Source: Rhizobiaceae bacterium (GTDB taxonomy: Bacteria; Pseudomonadota; Alphaproteobacteria; Rhizobiales; Rhizobiaceae). From it: a stretch of DNA of 64,000 bases. The first letter of the stretch is position 1. The number at the start of each line of letters is the position of its first letter. Below, one piece after another: positions 25,088 through 32,883 of the stretch. The translations under genes and the position numbers were made by a program. The stretch spans positions 1 through 64,000 of the forward strand of contig JANQMU010000001.1 of assembly GCA_028279875.1 (NCBI GenBank), given 5' to 3'. The notes below the pieces were generated by a model. The model made no database searches, was not told the origin of the DNA, and saw only the letters and a list, made by a program, of their open reading frames with translations.

Positions 25088-25168
25088 CTATGCGTCGAGA
25101 AAACCCGCTCCCATTGTGGTGAACGGCATCATCATCTTCGCGTTGATCAAGGTCGTTGAAACAGTCAT
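25088..25168 (-). CDS. Met-rich leader peptide of the synthetase attenuator
   Basis: A 26-codon ORF, too short for normal gene finding, whose codons 12-14 are three consecutive ATG (25135-25127) with a further ATG at codon 19; five of 26 residues are Met. GGGAGG precedes its ATG, though only 2 nt away, closer than usual. A ribosome stalled for lack of Met-tRNA at codons 12-14 would leave the antiterminator strand 25111-25099 free, whereas a ribosome reaching the stop codon would cover it and allow the terminator to form. A TATAAA at 25232-25227 may be the -10 element. The design matches trp, his and leu attenuators of proteobacteria, here keyed to methionine. Confidence 0.75.
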   Translation of the reverse strand: MTVSTTLINAKMMMPFTTMGAGFLDA

Positions 25169-25272
25169 GGCCTCCCATACCCGATCCGGGCCGCGGGATC
25201 AATTGCGCCGCGTCGATCAAAAACCGTTTATACGCATGTCCCGTTGAACTTATTTCCGCCCACGGCTGCCAG

Positions 25273-25510
25273 CGGATGCTCGCCTTCCTGATGTCGGTTA
25301 AGGGCCAGACCATCATGGCAAAGGACGTGAAACTGCCGGTGCTCGACCCCGAGGTCGATGGCGAAAACACCGCCCGCGCCATGCGCCAGCGCCTCGGCGC
25401 GCAATTGCGGCCGATCTCCATCAGCCCCAGCCTCGTCGTCTATCTCGACCAGGTCAAGCGCGCCCGCTTTATTGCGCGCTGGAACGAGGCGCTGCAGACG
25501 AAGTGATGGC
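25273..25510 (+). pseudogene. Orphan 3' fragment of the solute-binding-protein gene (right direct repeat)
   Basis: This matches 23093-23330 at a constant offset of 2180 bp and encodes the same 78 C-terminal residues through an identical ...NEALQTK end and stop (25504-25506). The reading frame runs 5' from here into unrelated sequence with no signal peptide, so it is a gene relic. Differences are mostly synonymous or conservative, suggesting a fairly recent duplication. It marks the right boundary of the inserted synthetase segment. Confidence 0.9.
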
Positions 25511-25557
25511 AGGGTGTAGGGAGACCTGCTGATCCAATCGACTGACAACGCCCTTCG

Positions 25558-26889
25558 CTAACCCCTTTCAGTCGCCCCGGTTTTGAGGCTGAAACTGCCG
25601 ATTCGCGCGGTTGCAGCCTTTATCACTGAAGCGTGGATGAATTCAGGGAAATCTTTCGGCAGCGAGGCTTCGAGGCGCGAGAATGCATCTTCCGCCGCGT
25701 TCGCAATTTGCTCGATCGCGTCGGGGACGAGCGCTTTTGGCAGGCCTGCTTCCACGCCCGTCTGGATGAAATGCCGGGGATGAATGTTGGCAAACCGGTA
25801 GTGGCGGCTCCTGCCGACCGACATGGCCAGCTTCATCTGCTTGCGACTGATCTGTTTGCTGTCGAGGCTCGGCTGTGCGGTCAGCACATCGTAGAGCGGT
25901 GTCAGATGAAAGCTGCCGCCCGATCCGAGATATATGCTGAAGTTTTTGGCATGGCCGTCCGTTGCGCCGAGCAGCCAGAACAGCAACTGCGCCTTGACGA
26001 AGACCATCTGATCTTTTGCCGGCGTGTCGCTGCCTTTGAGAAGATCAAGGATCGGGACCATGCCGGGACCGCCGTCGCTTTGGTATTTCAGTGCAGGAGG
26101 TACCGACAATGCCTGACAGCAATCTTCCTGCGGCAACCGCAGCAGCCGGCCATCTCTTGTCCAGTGGCGATCGAAGCGCTCGATAACGAGCGCCTTCGTT
26201 TCTCCGAAGGTTTTGATCTCGGCCTGGTTCACGGGAAGACCGAAAGCCTCGACGAATTTGAGGCAGTAGTATTCGTTCTCGATACTGTTTGACAGATCGC
26301 TTCCGTCTGGCAACTGGCCGATCTGCGTTTTGAGCAGATGCGTGGTTGGCGTCGTGCCGTGAGGCTTGATCCATTTGCCATCGTGCCGGAGGAGCGCGGT
26401 CTTTTCCTGTGCGCCCGCCACCGATATGCGAAATGCGTCGTCACGGCTCAGGCCCAGCGGTGCCTGCGTCAGACTGCGAAGCAGCCGGTCTATGGCCTTG
26501 TCATCGACGACATCGCCTTCGATCTTGCCGGTGACGTCAGTCTCTTCATCGCCGTCGGCTATGAATTGCAGCGCTCCGACACAATCCCGGCCAATTGCAG
26601 CAAGCAGACTGTAGGCATCGGTTCCGCTGGCTCCTACCTTTGCGGCTATGCGGTGACGCAGCGCGTCGGAGTCCGGTAGAAGGTTCTCAAAGACCGCGGC
26701 AACGGGTCCGCCACGGAAGGGCGTTTCGCGGAGAGGTATGGAAAGGGAGACCGGCATGGCATGCTCCCATTCCAGCCAGCTTTCACCATACTGAAAGCCG
26801 ATCGCGCCGCCTGGCTCTTTGGTCAGATGACCAACCAGGCGGTTGTTCAGGAAAACCCGCAGCGGTGGATATTGACGATGGCGAGGCAT
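25558..26889 (-). CDS. hipA: HipA-family serine/threonine kinase toxin
   Basis: A 443-residue HipA-type toxin. In the model system HipA phosphorylates glutamyl-tRNA synthetase and halts growth. The N-terminal couple_hipA region carries VFLNNRLVGHLTKEPGG and ENLLPDSDALRHRIA. The kinase domain has the GAQEKTALL ATP loop, the catalytic-loop Asp in LLGATDGHAKNFSIYL, and the metal-binding Asp in PLYDVLTA. The start is the ATG at 26889, overlapping the hipB stop (ATGA). The product lies beside a spare aminoacyl-tRNA synthetase, though there is no evidence of a functional link. Confidence 0.93.
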   Translation of the reverse strand: MPRHRQYPPLRVFLNNRLVGHLTKEPGGAIGFQYGESWLEWEHAMPVSLSIPLRETPFRGGPVAAVFENLLPDSDALRHRIAAKVGASGTDAYSLLAAIGRDCVGALQFIADGDEETDVTGKIEGDVVDDKAIDRLLRSLTQAPLGLSRDDAFRISVAGAQEKTALLRHDGKWIKPHGTTPTTHLLKTQIGQLPDGSDLSNSIENEYYCLKFVEAFGLPVNQAEIKTFGETKALVIERFDRHWTRDGRLLRLPQEDCCQALSVPPALKYQSDGGPGMVPILDLLKGSDTPAKDQMVFVKAQLLFWLLGATDGHAKNFSIYLGSGGSFHLTPLYDVLTAQPSLDSKQISRKQMKLAMSVGRSRHYRFANIHPRHFIQTGVEAGLPKALVPDAIEQIANAAEDAFSRLEASLPKDFPEFIHASVIKAATARIGSFSLKTGATERG

Positions 26890-27140
26890 CAAAAGATGTC
26901 CTCGATATCGTCTGCATGGGCTTTCGAGCGCGGCGCGATTCTGAATTCCAGATCGAGCGCGGCGAGAACCGCCAGGATGGTTTCCAGTTTCGTGGCCGGA
27001 TTACCTGTCTCGATCAGAGAAATGGTTTCCTGCCGCAAACCGGCGAGGTTGCCGAGTTCCGTCTGATTGAGGTCCCGCTTTTTGCGAGCGCGTTGTACGA
27101 TGTTTCCGATCTGCTTTGGATTGCGTGCTAAATCTGCCAT
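26889..27140 (-). CDS. hipB: HipB-family antitoxin, XRE-type repressor
   Basis: An 83-residue DNA-binding antitoxin with one Cro/C1 helix-turn-helix (about 23-47: DLNQTELGNLAGLRQETISLIE) and an acidic C-terminal tail (HADDIEDIF) of the kind that docks into HipA. It is the first gene of the hipBA operon and should repress it through the inverted repeats at 27158-27210. Translational coupling with hipA is by a one-base overlap. Confidence 0.93.
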   Translation of the reverse strand: MADLARNPKQIGNIVQRARKKRDLNQTELGNLAGLRQETISLIETGNPATKLETILAVLAALDLEFRIAPRSKAHADDIEDIF

Positions 27141-27157
27141 GCGGGTATTATGACCTA

Positions 27158-27210
27158 ATTCCGATAAGAATGGAATATCGGATTTAGCACATAGTTAGAT
27201 TTTATGTGCT
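27158..27210. promoter_or_regulatory. hipBA operator region
   Basis: Upstream of hipB lie nested inverted repeats: ATTCC-N9-GGAAT (27158-27176) interleaved with CCGAT-N11-ATCGG (27161-27181), and a perfect AGCACATA-N9-TATGTGCT (27186-27210). The first resembles the TATCC-N8-GGATA operator of E. coli HipB. The surrounding AT-rich DNA should hold the promoter. The remainder of the gap to 27351 shows no gene. Confidence 0.6.
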
Positions 27211-27351
27211 GAATAACATAAATATAGATCATAGGAATTGGCGCATAGCCGACACCGGCGCGCTCAAGCCTGCGTTCAGCACACCGATCCGCTTGCTTTG
27301 CATGGAACAATAGGCCGGTTGGCCGGATCCTCTCGCGGTTGAATGGTGCCT

Positions 27352-27765
27352 TCAGCCTTTGTCAGGCACTCTGACCACCATTTCGATCTCGATTTGCAGT
27401 TCGGGTGTCGCGAGCGCGGCGACGCCGACGCCGGTCAGGCTGGGTTGCGCACCGGCCAGGAAGACCGAAAGCTGCGACATCACCGTTTCCTGCGTCTCGG
27501 GCCGCAGGTCCGTCACATAGATCCGCATCTGGATGATGTCGTGCGGCCCACCGCCGATGGCCGCCAGAGCCGCTCCAAGGTTCTCCACGACAATGGCGGT
27601 CTGTTCCGTCAGCGTACCGGGAACGGCGCCGCCCTCCCGCCTCCAGGCGACCTGGCCCGAGACAAAAGCCAGGCGGCCGCGCTCCGCGACGGATATCTGG
27701 GAATAGCCGACCGCGCCCGCATCGGGCAGCGATCCGGGATTCATGCGTTGAATTGGTGTCTGCAT
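27352..27765 (-). CDS. RidA-family protein
   Basis: A 137-residue RidA-family deaminase-like protein, distinct from the one at 17381. It shows the family pattern LAFVSGQVAWRREG, ENLGAALAAIGGGPHDIIQMRIYVTD and PELQIEIEMVVRVP. The ATG at 27765 with a GGAAAG site fits the family start; the frame continues to 27867 into the intergenic region. It is divergent from a LysR regulator, the usual arrangement for a LysR-controlled target. Confidence 0.83.
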   Translation of the reverse strand: MQTPIQRMNPGSLPDAGAVGYSQISVAERGRLAFVSGQVAWRREGGAVPGTLTEQTAIVVENLGAALAAIGGGPHDIIQMRIYVTDLRPETQETVMSQLSVFLAGAQPSLTGVGVAALATPELQIEIEMVVRVPDKG

Positions 27766-27866
27766 TTTCTTTCCATCAATTGAACTGTTTGTGTCCTCAT
27801 ATAGATGACACAATTGGCGATTTATATTCGCTTTTGAGGCGATAAAAATTCTACAATTGGACTGCA

Positions 27867-28775
27867 ATGATCAAATCCAGGGTAAACGACATCCTCGTGT
27901 TCCTGTCGGTCGTCGACACGGGAAGTTTTGCGGCGGCCGGCAAGGCGTTCGGCCTGTCGCGCTCGACGGCCGGCAAGGCCGTGGCGAGGCTGGAGCAAGG
28001 CTATGGTGTGCGCCTACTGAACCGCACAACACGATCCCTCGATCTCACCGAGGAAGGCCGCAGCCTCTATGAACGCGGTCAGGCGGTCAGAGCCGCCATA
28101 GAGGCGGTCGAGGACGCTGTCGCGCCCAATCCCGGTGTTCCGCGCGGAACGTTGCGGATCACTGCGCCGGACGCGCTGGGCCGCAGGCTGATTTTGCCCG
28201 TTGTGCATCGGTATCTGGCGCGTTGGCCCGAGGCGCGGGTCGAAATGAGTTTATCGGACCGGGTCGACAATATCATCGACAAGGGGTTCGATCTTGCCAT
28301 CCGTATCGATGTCCGCTCTGAGGACCGGAGCCATATCTCCCGAACAATGCTCACCGACGAAGCGCTTCTGTGCACCTCGCCCGGCTATTTCGGGGATCGC
28401 CCCCGACCTGTGCGGGCGGAGCAACTGGACGGTCATGAGATTCTGCAATTTTCAAGTCAGGGCGCGCGCCAGGGGTGGCGCCTCAGGGAAGAGGACGGCA
28501 CCCTGGTGCGTGTGCAGGGACGAGTGCGGCTGAGACTCGACAGTGCCGAGGCCTTGCGCGAAGCGGCGCTCGCCGGATCCGGTATCGCGCTGCTGCCGCG
28601 CCTTCTGGTCGCCGCGGACATAGCCGCCGGTCGTCTCGAACAGGTGCTGCCGCAAATTGACAATCCGGCTGTGCCGATCGTTGCGGTCTATCCGCACAGA
28701 CGTCTCCTGGAACCGCGCGTGCGGTGTTTCATCGATATGTTGGCGGAAAACATTCGCCATGGCAGCGGCGATTGA
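27867..28775 (+). CDS. LysR-family transcriptional regulator
   Basis: A 302-residue LysR-type regulator, DsdC/AaeR-like group. The N-terminal winged helix (FLSVVDTGSFAAAGKAFGLS, then ARLEQGYGVRLLNRTTRSLDLTEEG) spans residues 8-60. The co-inducer domain follows with PRGTLRITAPDALGRRL. It is divergent from the RidA gene, and the AT-rich 101-bp gap 27766-27866 with two CAATTG boxes is the probable shared control region. The effector is unknown. Confidence 0.9.
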   Translation: MIKSRVNDILVFLSVVDTGSFAAAGKAFGLSRSTAGKAVARLEQGYGVRLLNRTTRSLDLTEEGRSLYERGQAVRAAIEAVEDAVAPNPGVPRGTLRITAPDALGRRLILPVVHRYLARWPEARVEMSLSDRVDNIIDKGFDLAIRIDVRSEDRSHISRTMLTDEALLCTSPGYFGDRPRPVRAEQLDGHEILQFSSQGARQGWRLREEDGTLVRVQGRVRLRLDSAEALREAALAGSGIALLPRLLVAADIAAGRLEQVLPQIDNPAVPIVAVYPHRRLLEPRVRCFIDMLAENIRHGSGD

Positions 28776-28846
28776 TTTTCAGACCAGCGGCGGGAAGCAG
28801 GTCTCGTACTGCTGACATGCGCCCCGGCCACATTCCTGAATGACCT

Positions 28847-29689
28847 CTACGACCGTCGCGCCCTTTTGCCCCGCATGCGCGGATCGGCCACCGGGACCGC
28901 CTCCAGAAGCGCCTGCGTGTAGGGATGCTGCGGATTGGCGAACAGGGTTTTGGTGTCGGCGACCTCAACGAACCGGCCGCGATGCATGACGGCGACGCGG
29001 TCGCAGATATGTTCGACGACGGCGAGATCATGGGCGATGAAGATATAGGTGAGGTCAAATTCCTCCTGCAGATCCTGCAGCAGGTTGAGCGTTTGCGCCT
29101 GGATCGAGACGTCGAGTGCCGAGACTGCCTCGTCGGCGACCACCAGTTCGGGACCGGTCGACAGGGCACGGGCGATGCCAAGCCGCTGTCGTTGCCCGCC
29201 GGAAAAGGCGTTGGGATAGCGCAGCATGAATTCGGGCCTGAGTCCGACACTCTCCAGCAGCGCTCCGACCCGGTCGCTCAGCGCCTTGCCCTTCAGCCCC
29301 TCGGATTTCTGCAAGGCCTGCCCGACAATGTCGATCACCCGAAGCCGCGGGTTGAGCGAAGACTGCGGGTCCTGGAAGATCATCCGGAGCTTGCGCCATA
29401 CCTGCCGCAGTTCCGCGACCGGCGCGCCGGCCAGTTCCACCTCGTCCGCCTCCTTCGGCCTGAACCGGATGCTGCCCCCGGTCGGATCGAGTACCCGCAG
29501 AATGCAGCGGCCGAGCGTCGTCTTGCCGCTGCCGCTTTCGCCGACGATCCCGAAGGTCTCGCCCCGCCGCACCGAAAAGCTGACCGCATCCACCGCCTTG
29601 ACGCCTTCGGACCGCTTCGAAAAGAGCCCGCCCGCGGAACCGCCGAATTCCATCGTCAGGTCGCGCACCTCGAGGATCACGTCAGACAT
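28847..29689 (-). CDS. Dpp/Opp-type ABC transporter ATP-binding protein (DppF-like)
   Basis: A 280-residue ATPase with Walker A GESGSGKTT, Q-loop FQDPQSSLNPR, signature FSGGQRQRLGIARAL and Walker B LVVADEAVSALD. The C-terminal HPYTQALLEAVP segment is diagnostic of oligopeptide-type importers. The start at 29689 overlaps the previous ATPase by 8 bp. It is the last gene of the operon beginning with the sulfatase at 37546; the 71 bp after its stop hold no clear terminator. Confidence 0.9.
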   Translation of the reverse strand: MSDVILEVRDLTMEFGGSAGGLFSKRSEGVKAVDAVSFSVRRGETFGIVGESGSGKTTLGRCILRVLDPTGGSIRFRPKEADEVELAGAPVAELRQVWRKLRMIFQDPQSSLNPRLRVIDIVGQALQKSEGLKGKALSDRVGALLESVGLRPEFMLRYPNAFSGGQRQRLGIARALSTGPELVVADEAVSALDVSIQAQTLNLLQDLQEEFDLTYIFIAHDLAVVEHICDRVAVMHRGRFVEVADTKTLFANPQHPYTQALLEAVPVADPRMRGKRARRS

Positions 29690-30698
29690 CGGCCGTCTCC
29701 CCGGAATGCAGGAAACAGGCGACCTCGCCATCGCCGCAGGGCTTCAGCACCGGCTCGCGCACATCGCAGATGCCCGGCATGAACTGATCGCAACGGGTGC
29801 GGAAGGTGCAGCCCGAAGGCCGCGCCAGCGGGTGCGGCACCATTCCGCGGATCGCCGGCAGGCGGTCGCGCCCGGTCATGCCGATGCGCGGCACCGATTC
29901 CAGCAGCGCCCGGGCATAGGGGTGTTTCGGCGCTTCGAACAGGCCGAAGACGTCGGATTTCTCGACGATCTTTCCCATATACATGACGGCCACGTCCTCG
30001 GCGACTTCGGCGACCACCCCCAGATCATGGGTGATCAGCAGCACGGCCATCTGCAGTTCTTCCTTGAGTTCCGCGATCAGGTCGAGGATCTGCGCCTGGG
30101 TGGTCACGTCCAGCGCGGTGGTCGGTTCATCGGCGATCAGCAGCCGCGGCTGGCAGCACAGGGCCATGGCGATCATGGCCCGCTGCCGCATGCCGCCCGA
30201 AAGCTCGAACGGATAGGCGTGGAAACGCTCGGCGGGCCGCGGAATCCCCACTCGCGCCAGCATCTCGATCGCTTCTTCCCTGGCCTCGGCCTTGGACATC
30301 TGCCGGTGCAGCAGGATCGTCTCGGTGATCTGCCTGCCGATCTTCTGGATCGGGCCGAGCGAGGACATCGGCTCCTGGAAGATCATGGCGATGTCCTGCC
30401 CGCGAATGTCGCGCAGTTCGCGCGAGCCGGGCCGTGCGCGGGCGAGATCGACGGTCCGCCCGTCCGCGCTGCGATAGAGGATATGGCCGCCGACAATCCG
30501 GCCGGGCGCATCGACGATGCGCAGGATCGACCGGGCGAGGATCGATTTCCCACAGCCGCTTTCACCCAGAAGGCAGACGGTGCGGTTGGGGTGGATGTCG
30601 AGATCGACGCCCTCGACCGCCTTGACCAGCCCGTCATCGGTGAAGAAATGGGTCTTCAGGCCGCGGATCTCGATCATCGGCGGCGGATCAGTGGGCAT
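29682..30698 (-). CDS. Dpp/Opp-type ABC transporter ATP-binding protein (DppD-like)
   Basis: A 338-residue ATPase. Walker A is [10 protein letters not shown]-loop [11 protein letters not shown], signature [15 protein letters not shown], Walker [13 protein letters not shown], and the switch His is in [11 protein letters not shown]. The C-terminal four-Cys segment ([14 protein letters not shown], and VACFLH) matches the Fe-S or metal-binding tail common in DppD-type ATPases. The ATG at 30698 overlaps the permease stop; an ATG at 30677 is an alternative. Confidence 0.9.
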   Translation of the reverse strand: MPTDPPPMIEIRGLKTHFFTDDGLVKAVEGVDLDIHPNRTVCLLGESGCGKSILARSILRIVDAPGRIVGGHILYRSADGRTVDLARARPGSRELRDIRGQDIAMIFQEPMSSLGPIQKIGRQITETILLHRQMSKAEAREEAIEMLARVGIPRPAERFHAYPFELSGGMRQRAMIAMALCCQPRLLIADEPTTALDVTTQAQILDLIAELKEELQMAVLLITHDLGVVAEVAEDVAVMYMGKIVEKSDVFGLFEAPKHPYARALLESVPRIGMTGRDRLPAIRGMVPHPLARPSGCTFRTRCDQFMPGICDVREPVLKPCGDGEVACFLHSGETADV

Positions 30699-31833
30699 AG
30701 GGGTCGGCTGCGTCACGAAGACCGTCTCCGGTGAAATTGAGAGCAAGGACGGCGACGACGATGGTCGCTCCCGGTGCGATGAGCAGCCAGGGCGCCTCGA
30801 TGATCGAACGGATATTCTGCGCCTCTTTCAGCAGCGTGCCCCACGACACGATGGGCGGCTGCAGCCCGATGCCGAGGAAGCTGAGCGAGGTTTCAGCCAG
30901 GATCATCAAGGGCACCGCCAGCGTCAGCGAGGCGATGATATGGCTGGCGAAGGACGGCACCAGGTGCCGGCGGATGATTTCCCAGTTGGTCAGCCCGTCG
31001 AGCCGCGCCGCGACGACGAAATCCTCGCTGCGCAGCGACAGGAACTTGCCGCGCACTTCGCGCGCCAGCGTCGTCCAGCCGATCATCGAGACGATGATGG
31101 TGACGACGAAATAGGTGCGCAACGGCGGCCAGTCGAGCGGAATGGCGGCGGCGAGGCCCATCCACAGCGGGATGGTCGGGATCGAGCGGAGGAATTCGAT
31201 CAGCCTCTGGATCAGCGTATCGACCCAGCCGCCATAATAGCCCGACAGGCCGCCGAGGCTGACGCCGATGACCAGGGCGACGGCAACGCCCACCAGTCCG
31301 ATCGACATCGAAATGCGTGTCCCCATGATGATCCGGCTCAGCACATCGCGTCCCAGCCGGTCGGCGCCGAGGAGATAGACCCTGTCGCGCGGATTTTCCG
31401 GCCCGAACAGATGCACATTTGTCGGGATCAGCCACAGCAGCTTGTAGTCATAACCGCGCACGAAGAAGCTGAGCGGGATGACCTTGCTCTCGTCCTCGAC
31501 GAAAGTCCGCCGCAGCGCCACCCGGTCAAGCTCCATCTTCAGGCCCTTGGCATGGAGCTGAAAGCGGCGCTGGCCGTCGGCATCCTCGACGAAAAAATGG
31601 ATGGCTTGCGGCGGCGCGAAGGGCGCGCGCGTATTGGTCTCAAGATAGTCGGCCGGCGACAGGAACTCACCGAAAAGCGCGACGACATAGATCAGGCCGA
31701 CGACATAGAGGCTGAAGTGGGCGAGCCGGTGGCGGCGGAACTGCCGCCACATCAGCGCCCACGGACCGAGCAGCGCCGGCATCTTTCCGGCCTCCTCGGC
31801 GATCACATCCGGTCCGGCGTCGATGCTCGTCAT
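30688..31833 (-). CDS. Dpp/Opp-type ABC transporter permease (DppC-like)
   Basis: A 381-residue inner-membrane permease. One N-terminal helix (about 38-58) precedes a large periplasmic insertion (60-160), then five core helices and the EAA loop (VVAARLDGLTNWEIIRRHLVP). The large insertion is typical of importers handling bulky ligands such as the alpha-galactoside (Agp) group, in keeping with the 640-residue binding protein. It overlaps the upstream permease gene by 4 bp. Confidence 0.9.
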   Translation of the reverse strand: MTSIDAGPDVIAEEAGKMPALLGPWALMWRQFRRHRLAHFSLYVVGLIYVVALFGEFLSPADYLETNTRAPFAPPQAIHFFVEDADGQRRFQLHAKGLKMELDRVALRRTFVEDESKVIPLSFFVRGYDYKLLWLIPTNVHLFGPENPRDRVYLLGADRLGRDVLSRIIMGTRISMSIGLVGVAVALVIGVSLGGLSGYYGGWVDTLIQRLIEFLRSIPTIPLWMGLAAAIPLDWPPLRTYFVVTIIVSMIGWTTLAREVRGKFLSLRSEDFVVAARLDGLTNWEIIRRHLVPSFASHIIASLTLAVPLMILAETSLSFLGIGLQPPIVSWGTLLKEAQNIRSIIEAPWLLIAPGATIVVAVLALNFTGDGLRDAADPYAH

Positions 31834-32813
31834 TGGTAGCGTATCCTTGGATCGACCCAGGCCAGCAAGACATCCGAGATCAGCGTGCCGATCACGGTGA
31901 GCAGGCTGACGACCAGGATCAGCGAGCCGGCCAGATACATGTCCTGCACCAGCAGAGCCCGCAGCAGCAGCGGCCCCGTGGTCGGCAGGTTCATCACCAC
32001 GGCGACGATGATCTCGCCCGAGACCAGCGTCGGCAGGATCCAGCCGATGGTCGAGATGAACGGATTGAGCGCCACGCGGACAGGGTAGCGCATGAGAAGC
32101 TGGAACTCCGACATGCCCTTGGCCCGGGCGGTGACCACATAGGGCCGGTAAAGTTCGTCCAGCAGATTGGCGCGCATGATCCGGATCAGCGCCGCCGCGC
32201 CCGATGTGCCGACCACGAAAACCGGCATCCAGATATGCTTCATGAGGTCGACGAACTTCTCCAGGGTCCAGGGCGCGCCGATATATTGCGGGCTGACGAG
32301 CCCGCCGACGCTCTGGCCGAAATACTTGAACGCCAGATACATCATCACCAGCGCCAGCAGGAAGTTCGGCACGGCCAGCCCGATGAAGCCGAGAAAAGTG
32401 GCGACATAGTCGCCCATCGAATATTTCCGGACGGCGGAGTAGATGCCGATGGGCAGTGCCACGATCCAGATGAACAGCAGGGTCAGCAGCGAGATTGCGA
32501 AAGTCCAGCCGAGGCGATCCCAGATGACGTCGGTGACCGGCAGGTTCTTTTCAAACGAAATGCCGAAATCGCCTTCGAGCAGGATTCCGGTCATCCATTT
32601 CCAGTATTGGACATAGATCGGCTCCCCCAGCCCGTACTGGGCGCGCAACTGCTCGACTATGGCGGTGTTGTCGACCCCGGCCTCGCCCATCTCGGCGGCC
32701 AGCGAGTCGAGATAGTCGCCGGGCGGAAGCTGGATGATGATGAAGGTGACGATGGAGACGAGGAAGATGGTCGGGATCATATAGACCACGCGTCTCAGTA
32801 TGAAACCGCCCAT
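31830..32813 (-). CDS. Dpp/Opp-type ABC transporter permease (DppB-like)
   Basis: A 327-residue permease with the canonical DppB start (RRVVYMIPTIFLVSIVTFIII), six helices and the EAA loop (VTARAKGMSEFQLLMRYPVR, about 225-245). It pairs with the DppC-like subunit, with which it overlaps. A stable 10-bp hairpin in the 70-bp gap separates it from the binding-protein gene. Confidence 0.9.
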   Translation of the reverse strand: MGGFILRRVVYMIPTIFLVSIVTFIIIQLPPGDYLDSLAAEMGEAGVDNTAIVEQLRAQYGLGEPIYVQYWKWMTGILLEGDFGISFEKNLPVTDVIWDRLGWTFAISLLTLLFIWIVALPIGIYSAVRKYSMGDYVATFLGFIGLAVPNFLLALVMMYLAFKYFGQSVGGLVSPQYIGAPWTLEKFVDLMKHIWMPVFVVGTSGAAALIRIMRANLLDELYRPYVVTARAKGMSEFQLLMRYPVRVALNPFISTIGWILPTLVSGEIIVAVVMNLPTTGPLLLRALLVQDMYLAGSLILVVSLLTVIGTLISDVLLAWVDPRIRYQ

Positions 32814-32844
32814 GTCCTCAGGTCTCCTCCCCTGGCGGAAAATG

Positions 32845-32871
32845 CCGGGGCGCCGCTTTCAGGCGCCCCGG
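32845..32871 (-). terminator. Intercistronic hairpin after the binding-protein gene
   Basis: A perfect 10-bp GC stem (32845-32854 with 32862-32871) with a 7-nt loop lies 13 nt after the binding-protein stop codon on the transcribed strand. Only CATTTT follows, so termination should be weak. It likely protects the upstream mRNA and raises binding-protein output over the membrane subunits. Confidence 0.6.
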
Positions 32872-32883
32872 TCGGGCCGTATC

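Noticed and set aside
25080..25421. 113-codon minus-strand frame across the leader region
   Set aside because: Its upstream half is antisense to the binding-protein fragment and it overlaps the Met leader in another frame. The codon pattern and hairpin logic support the shorter leader ORF.
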